A DNA stretch of 6,675 nt from CAYVBJ01 sp964415185. Its GTDB lineage: Bacteria > Bacteroidota > Rhodothermia > Balneolales > Balneolaceae. Below, piece after piece: positions 1-4,660 of this stretch; position 1 is the stretch's first letter; each line of letters starts with the position of its first letter. The notes below the pieces were generated by a model. It saw only the letters and a program-made list of their open reading frames with translations, made no database searches and was not told where the DNA came from. The position numbers and the translations under genes were made by a program. The stretch lies in NCBI GenBank assembly GCA_964415185.1, contig CAYPZI010000150.1:1-6675 (forward strand). The letters run 5' to 3'.

Positions 1-39
1 CAACGGTACCAAAAGTACCAAAACATAAAAAAGAAGAAG

Positions 40-47
40 AGGAGGGG
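40..47 (+). promoter_or_regulatory. Strong Shine-Dalgarno sequence of the lipoprotein gene
   Basis: AGGAGGGG lies two bases before the ATG at 50, and its AGGAGG core is four bases away. It is a near-perfect anti-16S match and fixes this start. Most other genes in the window (rpmH at 4054, the minus-strand starts at 3248 and 3808) have only A/T-rich leaders, as is usual in Bacteroidota, so this site stands out. Confidence 0.6.
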
Positions 48-49
48 TT

Positions 50-682
50 ATGAAAACCTTACATGTAGTGTCATTATTGCTAATCATAAGTCTGATCTCC
101 GGATGTGATTCAGAATCACTTGTTTCACCGGAAGAGAGCAGCGACTTGTCTCTTCAGTCACTTACTGAAGAGATGTACCGGGCTGAAAATGCCGTCTCAA
201 AGTCTGTATCAAATGTCTATACTTTTGCCGGCATGAAAAAAGTGGGCAGTTCAAACTTGACCCTTAGGAACAACGGTGTTTCGTTCAATATAAAAACAAC
301 TCAGCTCATTCCCGGCAATGCTTACACATTGTGGATGGTTGTATTCAACAATCCTGAAGAATGTGGCAATGATGGTTGTGGAGCCGCCGATTTGGGCAAT
401 CCGAATGTGCAGGGAGATGTATTGTACAGTGCAGGATCGCTTGCCGGCGGTACCGGCAAAGCAACATTTGCAGGCAATCGGAATGCCGGTGACAATAGCG
501 GTTCTCTTTTCGGGCCGGATGCACCCGGTATCATCGATACCGGTGAAGCGGAGATTCATTTTGTTGTACGTGACCACGGGGCGAAAATACCGGGAGCGAT
601 CCGGGAACAGATAAGTACAGTGGGTGGCGGATGTGACGTAAATGCCTGTGAGGATGTACAGTTTGCAGTGCATCTGCCTTAA
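50..682 (+). CDS. Lipoprotein of an uncharacterised conserved family
   Basis: A 210-residue exported lipoprotein of unknown function. Seen: MKT followed by a hydrophobic stretch (about residues 5-16) and a lipobox ending S-G-C at Cys19, so the mature protein should be lipid-anchored. A Ser/Glu-rich linker covers about 20-45. The body has the blocks GNAYTLWMVVFNNPEEC (89-105), a Gly/Asn-rich middle (about 115-160), AEIHFVVRDHG (167-177) and a GGGC...C-DVQFAVH ending (192-208). Cys105/Cys110 and Cys195/Cys200 are two close pairs that could form disulfides outside the cytoplasm. His170, His176 and His208 sit in the most conserved-looking blocks. I recall similar sequences with the AYTLWWVVFNNP / AEIHxVVRxHGP / QFAVH pattern annotated as hypothetical proteins in many bacteria, but I know no function. 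The ATG at 50 is supported by a strong Shine-Dalgarno site and by the signal peptide. The gene stands alone, converges on the cyclase fusion, and is followed by a terminator. Confidence 0.9.
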   Translation: MKTLHVVSLLLIISLISGCDSESLVSPEESSDLSLQSLTEEMYRAENAVSKSVSNVYTFAGMKKVGSSNLTLRNNGVSFNIKTTQLIPGNAYTLWMVVFNNPEECGNDGCGAADLGNPNVQGDVLYSAGSLAGGTGKATFAGNRNAGDNSGSLFGPDAPGIIDTGEAEIHFVVRDHGAKIPGAIREQISTVGGGCDVNACEDVQFAVHLP

Positions 683-713
683 TAGTAAAACATCCGAAAA
701 ACTGCTATAAGAC

Positions 714-741
714 TATCCCGCATGAAATATCGTGCGGGATA
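714..741 (+). terminator. Intrinsic terminator of the lipoprotein gene, possibly bidirectional
   Basis: An 11-bp stem (714-724 with 731-741, one G-U pair) closes a six-base loop AAATAT and is followed by the T-rich run TCTTATTTATTTA. It starts 31 bases after the stop at 682. The minus-strand cyclase gene ends at 829, so this GC-rich hairpin could also stop that transcript, though the minus-strand tail is less T-rich. Confidence 0.8.
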
Positions 742-828
742 TCTTATTTATTTAGCATAAGGCAAGACTGGTTGATCAATAAAAGCATAGTGCATTGCCT
801 CAACTTTTGTTGGTGGACAAAATACACC

Positions 829-1899
829 TTAAATCAGTAGATAGACGAGTAAAAAACTGCATACTGATACCACAAGGCCCACCATAAAAATATTATATGC
901 AATTCTAAGCAACCTGAACTTTTTAGAAAGAACGACTCCAAGGCTGTGTATATCTCGTGCCATCGTATCGTACAAACGTTCACTGTCAGACATCAATTCC
1001 TCAATTCCTGTCACATAGTCTTCTCGCTCCATTTTATAAAAATTGCCAAAAAACAAGATATTGGAACGGTTAGAACGCACATCATCAAGTGTAACTTTTT
1101 CATTGTTGACACGCGGCCGCGCTGCTAAAATCGAATAAATCAGGGAAGTCATACAGGTAATTAATAAAATTGTAGTGGATAACAGCAGCCAGGGGTTATA
1201 ATTAATTTGTGTTGAAATAGAAGCAATCATAATAGAGATGATGATCCCATTGATGCTAATCATGATGTTTGACTTGTTATCAGCAATCGCACTTAGCTCA
1301 ATATGATTTCGGTATGAGGTTCGGAACATATCCGACACGCCGCGCTTAAGAGAACCAAATTCTTTTAATGAAGGGTCATCATCCTCTATCTGATCGGGTT
1401 TCTCAATATAGCCTTGTTTGGGTAGTTCAAGGCTCTCATATACCAAAGCGTAAAAACCTACCGGATCACTAATATTTTTCAATTTGTGTTCGCCGTAAGA
1501 CTCTACACGAATACCGGGATGATTTTTAATTTCATTAAATACATTCTCTGAAATCATGACCGAACCGGCTACTCCAAGTGACTGAATACGAGAGGCAACG
1601 TTCACGGCATTACCATAAATCCCTTCGTCATCATACACAATATCGCCGATATGGATACCAATCCGGAGCGGAACCTTTGGCTCTTTGGTGAGCTCAAGCT
1701 GAATATCTCTTGCACATTGTACAGCGGCCAGTGCACTGCCAAACATTATTAGTGTCCCATCCCCATAATACTGCAATACCTTTCCGTGGTATTTTAACAG
1801 ATAACTTTCAATTATTGAACGCTGGTGATCCCTTATGGATTTAGCATTTTCTTCGTCTTGCTGCATCATTTTTGAATAGCCCACAATGTCGGCAAACAT
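829..1899 (-). CDS. Class III nucleotidyl cyclase fused to a Pycsar-effector-type (PycTM/DUF5706) membrane domain
   Basis: Numbering is from the ATG at 1899 (356 residues). Residues 1-155 are a class III cyclase domain: FADIVGYS holds metal ligand Asp4, YYGDGTL holds the second metal ligand Asp47, and GIYGNAVNVASR holds the transition-state pair Asn100/Arg104. The usual adenine-selecting Lys and Asp are Gln43 and Gly93. An acidic linker follows (about 156-182). The C-terminal part reads FRTSYRNHIELSAIADNKSN (192-211), two membrane helices (about 212-230 and 237-259), FFGNFYKM (283-290), SKKFRLLRIAYN (325-336) and a final helix (about 337-356). I recognise this as the DUF5706 domain found in Pycsar effectors (PycTM) and in HD-domain fusions of Flavobacteria-like bacteria. 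In Pycsar, a cyclase makes cCMP or cUMP on infection and a membrane effector responds; here both roles would be in one chain, which is inference. The strand before Asp4 is conserved in the family (R-L-A-A-I-M-F), and IRLLAAI is encoded directly upstream of 1899 in frame, so the true start is probably further upstream. The open frame runs to a stop at 1993-1995 but contains no ATG, GTG or TTG. Possible starts are ATC at 1920, which follows AAGGA, or CTG at 1953. Confidence 0.9.
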   Translation of the reverse strand: MFADIVGYSKMMQQDEENAKSIRDHQRSIIESYLLKYHGKVLQYYGDGTLIMFGSALAAVQCARDIQLELTKEPKVPLRIGIHIGDIVYDDEGIYGNAVNVASRIQSLGVAGSVMISENVFNEIKNHPGIRVESYGEHKLKNISDPVGFYALVYESLELPKQGYIEKPDQIEDDDPSLKEFGSLKRGVSDMFRTSYRNHIELSAIADNKSNIMISINGIIISIMIASISTQINYNPWLLLSTTILLITCMTSLIYSILAARPRVNNEKVTLDDVRSNRSNILFFGNFYKMEREDYVTGIEELMSDSERLYDTMARDIHSLGVVLSKKFRLLRIAYNIFMVGLVVSVCSFLLVYLLI

Positions 1900-1991
1900 A
1901 ATTGCTGCAAGAAGTCTGATATGATTTTTTCCTTCGATAATATTTCTGGCCAGGATTAATGAGTATGGGAGCAGTAATTCTGCTTTAATTT

Positions 1992-2024
1992 TTTATAAAT
2001 ATTGGATTTAAATCAATATATCAA
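1992..2024 (-). promoter_or_regulatory. A/T-rich candidate promoter region of the cyclase fusion
   Basis: On the minus strand TTGATA (2024-2019) could act as a -35 element, with TATTTA (2001-1996) 17 bases away or TATAAA (1997-1992) 21 bases away as imperfect -10 elements. The match is weak. I see no terminator between the upstream CotH-like gene (ending at 2154) and this point, so the cyclase could also be read from that gene's promoter. The 254 bases between the two coding regions hold nothing else I can support. Confidence 0.2.
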
Positions 2025-2153
2025 AATAAAAAACACCTTGATTGCAAAGAATTCTTACCTTCTCTGAGGAAGCTATACCCGAATGTATCAAAAACGATTT
2101 CAAAAATTTTAATCCAAACGCACACGCCGCAACCAGCACTCCATTTTACAGGA

Positions 2154-3248
2154 TCATCTGTTCTGCATGCCGCTAATAACAACATTACCCGTTCCATATC
2201 TGTTACACGGATAGCTGAAAGCTTTTGACATTTTTTTAGCATCATTCAGTATGTCATAAAAATCATCAAAATAATCCGTGACAAAATTAATGTAACTCTC
2301 TTCAAGCAATGTATTTTCTGTTATAGTTTTATAAATCTCCGGTTTGAGTTCCTTAAACTGTTTGAAAGTACTATTTAATACAGACAGATCATCCAGGCAA
2401 TATCCCCTGAATACTCGTTCCCTAACCGATCTCAGTTTTAAAGCCTCTGCAGGTTTTGCATAAGGACTGGACACAAGTCCGACCAAGTCGAAGTCATAGG
2501 GTACTGCTACTAAAAATTTTTCTTCGTTCAGAAAAAGCAACTCAATATTGTGTAAATATTGAATAGACCAATCGGTGTTGCCAATCATATAAGCAAATAC
2601 GCTCATTCTTAAAAATGCTTCCATGTCAACACTTTCAGGCCTTAAATTCATGCGTTCTATAACCGCGGCATCATTTCGGGATGCAAGAACGTCTTTATCT
2701 TCTATTAAAAATCCATATTGTGGATTTGATACCTGGTCACTTTCAGTATCATGATAGGTTATGCGAACCAACCGGACACGAAAGCTATAGTCAATAAACA
2801 AATTGTACAGTTTATAGGTCAGGTACTCTCGTATCACATAGCGTTCACCTTTGCAGGGTACCACAAGCTTCAATTCAGGATGGCCGGCAAAGAGTGAATG
2901 TTCAGGCACCTCATGTTTTTTAAAGTTAAACTTGAGAGGTGGTGAGTCACAGTTTTCTTTCAACCTGCGGAAATTACCCCTTACCCGAACCCGCAGGTCG
3001 AGAGATTCTTCGTAGTGTAAGTCTTTAACATCCAGATTCAGGATATGGTAAGAAGGATTTTCTCCCCGGTCTTTCAGAAGCGTCTCAATATCCCCTTTAA
3101 GCCTAAGATCTATAACTTCTTCACTGCCAAACAAGTCCTGATCTTGATCAGGGAGAGCTTCATTCTGAATAGCGGCAGAAACCGGAGTTAGCAAAAAAAC
3201 CATGACAGGAAGACAAACTACAATAATTTTAAAGGTAGTCATGGTCAT
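2154..3248 (-). CDS. Exported CotH-kinase-like protein
   Basis: A 364-residue protein with an N-terminal signal peptide: a hydrophobic run at about 7-20, with likely cleavage near VSA-A at 23-26 and no lipobox. The mature protein is probably periplasmic or secreted. The region LRVRVRGNFRRLKENC-DSPPLKFNF (85-109) resembles the early strands of CotH-type proteins, which have a 'RGN...K..' pattern. FLRMSVFAYMIGNTDWS (212-228) with HNIEL (233-237) resembles a kinase catalytic loop (Asp226, Asn234), and VPYDFDLVG (249-257) resembles the metal-binding DFD of CotH kinases (Asp252, Asp254). The family is therefore most likely CotH-like in fold. Whether it is an active protein kinase is not shown, and I do not recognise this exact subfamily. 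The ATG at 3248 is used; a second ATG two codons in (3242) is equally possible. No Shine-Dalgarno sequence is visible. It lies upstream of the cyclase fusion on the same strand. Confidence 0.85.
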   Translation of the reverse strand: MTMTTFKIIVVCLPVMVFLLTPVSAAIQNEALPDQDQDLFGSEEVIDLRLKGDIETLLKDRGENPSYHILNLDVKDLHYEESLDLRVRVRGNFRRLKENCDSPPLKFNFKKHEVPEHSLFAGHPELKLVVPCKGERYVIREYLTYKLYNLFIDYSFRVRLVRITYHDTESDQVSNPQYGFLIEDKDVLASRNDAAVIERMNLRPESVDMEAFLRMSVFAYMIGNTDWSIQYLHNIELLFLNEEKFLVAVPYDFDLVGLVSSPYAKPAEALKLRSVRERVFRGYCLDDLSVLNSTFKQFKELKPEIYKTITENTLLEESYINFVTDYFDDFYDILNDAKKMSKAFSYPCNRYGTGNVVISGMQNR

Positions 3249-3269
3249 ACAGTTAGATATATTTATCTG

Positions 3270-3297
3270 ATAATAATCATTTTCTAAATTACTTCAA
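3270..3297 (-). promoter_or_regulatory. Candidate promoter of the CotH-like gene
   Basis: On the minus strand TTGAAG (3297-3292) and TATTAT (3275-3270) are separated by 16 bases and match the -35 (4 of 6) and -10 (5 of 6) consensus. Transcription would begin near 3263, about 15 bases before the ATG. It lies downstream of the terminator at 3398-3426, consistent with a separate transcription unit. Confidence 0.45.
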
Positions 3298-3397
3298 AAA
3301 ACAACAATAGTGTCAAGGTGGGTGGTTTGGAATGAACCGGAAAATTGTGTGACACCGGAAGTATGCAATTTTTAAATTAATCCAGATAATTGCGCCT

Positions 3398-3426
3398 AAA
3401 AAAAAGCCACCCGTAAAGGTGGCTTT
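3398..3426 (-). terminator. Intrinsic terminator of the SnoaL-like gene
   Basis: On the minus strand a perfect 9-bp stem AAAGCCACC / GGTGGCTTT (3426-3418 with 3411-3403) closes a six-base loop and runs into eight T residues (3405-3398, the first three shared with the stem). It starts 19 bases after the stop codon at 3446. This separates the SnoaL-like gene from the CotH-like gene. Confidence 0.92.
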
Positions 3427-3445
3427 GAAATAGTTTGCGTTCACT

Positions 3446-3808
3446 TTACCCTTGCTGCGTACCGTAAAAACGCTCTCGAACAATCTGGTCGCCTTCCCAC
3501 TGCTGGGTCGCAACCTGCTCGAGAGTGATGCGGTTGCCTCCTTTGAAAGTGATATCCATTTTACTTTCAACAGCGGTCTGGCCTTCTTTTTCGTTTGTAG
3601 TAATGGCTGTTACTTCCATACCGTTAAAAGATTCCACACTCGAAAAAAACTCAATCTCACGCTCATGATTGGCTTCCTTTCCTTCTACAGGTGTTCCGTC
3701 TTCGAGAATCATGACAACATTATCGGCATAATACTTTTCAAAAGCATCCATCGCCTTGCCCTGTTGTATGTGATTGTATACGTCGGTTATTTTTTCCTTA
3801 TAGCTCAT
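3446..3808 (-). CDS. SnoaL-like / NTF2-like domain protein
   Basis: A 120-residue soluble protein of the usual single-domain SnoaL/NTF2-like length. Seen: an N-terminal amphipathic helix with the typical phrase AFEKYYADNVVMILEDGTPVEG (22-43, from helix into the first strands), a second helix around 45-57 (KEANHEREIEFF), and alternating strands ending in QVATQQWEGDQIVRERFYG (98-116). That order, helix then a curved sheet with the 'W-x-x-G-x-I-x-x-E-R-F-Y' ending, is typical of SnoaL-like proteins annotated in Bacteroidota. The fold serves many roles (isomerases, hydrolases, binding proteins), and no catalytic residue can be assigned, so the function is unknown. The ATG at 3808 has no Shine-Dalgarno sequence, only an A/T-rich leader. 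It forms its own transcription unit, divergent from rpmH and closed by a strong terminator. Confidence 0.88.
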   Translation of the reverse strand: MSYKEKITDVYNHIQQGKAMDAFEKYYADNVVMILEDGTPVEGKEANHEREIEFFSSVESFNGMEVTAITTNEKEGQTAVESKMDITFKGGNRITLEQVATQQWEGDQIVRERFYGTQQG

Positions 3809-3953
3809 AGTAATGATTTTATTTGTTTATTATTCAATTGTGTTGTGCTAACGTAACCGATTTGATGGTTTAATCGTTTAAGAATTCAGTAAAAATTTTT
3901 AAAATCCATAAACCCGGTTGGTTGTGGCCGCAGGAGTCAGAAATCAGGATTTC

Positions 3954-4003
3954 AGGAATAGGAATAAATCTCTTTATTTTTAACAGATTTTATTCCTATT
4001 TTT
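3954..4003. repeat. Long dyad overlapping the rpmH promoter
   Basis: ATAGGAATAAA (3958-3968) is matched perfectly in inverted form at 3989-3999. Pairing extends outward to 3954/4003 with two G-U pairs, and inward through AAATC/GATTT (3966-3970 with 3986-3990) if one base is bulged. The centre (about 3971-3985) is A/T-rich. No plus-strand gene precedes it, so it is unlikely to be an ordinary terminator despite the T run at 3999-4003. It overlaps the candidate -35 and spacer of rpmH and could be an operator. Confidence 0.6.
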
Positions 4004-4008
4004 AAAGT
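3980..4008 (+). promoter_or_regulatory. Candidate promoter of rpmH-rnpA-yidC
   Basis: TTAACA (3980-3985, five of six matches to the -35 consensus) is followed after exactly 17 bases by TAAAGT (4003-4008, four of six to the -10). Transcription would start near 4015, about 40 bases before the rpmH ATG. No terminator or other promoter is seen within the operon, so this probably serves all three genes. Confidence 0.45.
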
Positions 4009-4053
4009 CTATCAAAAAAACAGGATTTTTGAATTTCCAGAAATTGTAACAGA

Positions 4054-4209
4054 ATGAAACGCACGTATCAACCCAGTAAAAGAAAGAGAAAAAATAAACA
4101 CGGTTTTCGCAAAAGATCTGCATCAAAAAGTGGGGCAGACGTACTGAGAAGGCGCAGAAAGAAAGGAAGGCACAAGCTAACCGTCAGCAGTGAAAAAGGA
4201 CCGAAATAA
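4054..4209 (+). CDS. rpmH: 50S ribosomal protein L34
   Basis: A 51-residue, very basic protein of the large ribosomal subunit. Seen: MKRTYQPSKRKRKNKHGFRK (1-20), then a serine-rich turn, VLRRRRKKGRHKLTVS (30-45) and a short tail SEKGPK. This is the L34 signature throughout, and the length is the usual 44-52. The ATG at 4054 is the only sensible start; there is no Shine-Dalgarno sequence in front of it. The last 20 bases overlap the start of rnpA in another frame. The order rpmH-rnpA-yidC is the conserved bacterial one. Confidence 0.97.
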   Translation: MKRTYQPSKRKRKNKHGFRKRSASKSGADVLRRRRKKGRHKLTVSSEKGPK

Positions 4210-4660
4210 CATAGACCCGCTCCCATCAGCTTACACACTGCCACGCTCAAAAATTCTGCGCGGCCGTAAAAATTTTCAAAGGCTTTTTGAAAAAGCTGCA
4301 TTCATAAAAAAAAAGCATGTTGGATTCCGGTTTCGTATCTATAACAAACCGGATGAAAATTGCCTCGTCGGTTTTGTCGTTTCAAAAAAGCTCGGAAAGG
4401 CTTCAGTACGCAACAAGGCTAAACGCAGAATGAGAGAAATATACAGGCTGAACCAATCTGTTTTAAATGACCTTTTCTCAATGAATTCTTTTGGATTTCA
4501 CGGAGTATTCATAGCTTTTTCAACAGATGCTGATTTCCATATCCTTGAGCCGGAGATGATTGAAATCCTGAACGAAACAAGGCAGCGCATATGCAAACTG
4601 CGCAATTTATCTTGTCCCGATAACCAGATTAAACCAAACGAACAGGAAGACATTGGATAG
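4190..4660 (+). CDS. rnpA: Ribonuclease P protein component
   Basis: The protein subunit of RNase P, which with the catalytic RNA removes tRNA 5' leaders. Seen in 156 residues: LPRSKILRGRKNFQRLFEKA (17-36, the usual opening), FRFRIYNK (47-53), VGFVVSKKLGKASVRNKAKR (60-79) and RMREIYR (80-86). The 'RNR' motif reads RNK (74-76), a conservative change also seen elsewhere in the family. A C-terminal tail (about 138-156, with PDNQIKPNEQEDIG) makes it longer than the typical 110-130 residues. The GTG at 4190 is chosen because an in-frame stop lies at 4178 and the first in-frame ATG comes only at residue 81. It overlaps rpmH by 20 bases and yidC by 8. No good Shine-Dalgarno site is at the right distance (AAGGAAGG is about 19 bases away), so translational coupling to rpmH is likely. 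Confidence 0.95.
   Translation: MKKDRNNIDPLPSAYTLPRSKILRGRKNFQRLFEKAAFIKKKHVGFRFRIYNKPDENCLVGFVVSKKLGKASVRNKAKRRMREIYRLNQSVLNDLFSMNSFGFHGVFIAFSTDADFHILEPEMIEILNETRQRICKLRNLSCPDNQIKPNEQEDIG

Noticed and set aside
760..822. Small inverted repeats after the cyclase stop (AGGCAA/TTGCCT, TTTTGT/ACAAAA, palindrome TTGATCAA).
   Set aside because: The stems are short, without T runs on the minus strand; the stronger hairpin at 714-741 is the better candidate for ending both genes.
2021..2245. Open frame of 74 codons on the minus strand between the CotH-like gene and the cyclase.
   Set aside because: Its first third overlaps the end of the CotH-like gene in another frame, and its sequence resembles no known family. 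It looks like a chance frame.
3310..3355. GTGTCA...TGACAC dyad between the CotH-like and SnoaL-like genes.
   Set aside because: Six-base arms with a 34-base gap are expected by chance, and no further pairing supports it.
3313..3570. Minus-strand frame of 85 codons over the end of the SnoaL-like gene.
   Set aside because: It runs through the SnoaL-like coding region and its terminator in a shifted frame; the real gene there has clear family features.
4513..4521. DnaA-box-like sequence TTTTTCAACA region in rnpA, considered because rpmH often lies near oriC.
   Set aside because: It is an isolated imperfect match inside a coding region, with no cluster of boxes or A/T-rich unwinding element.
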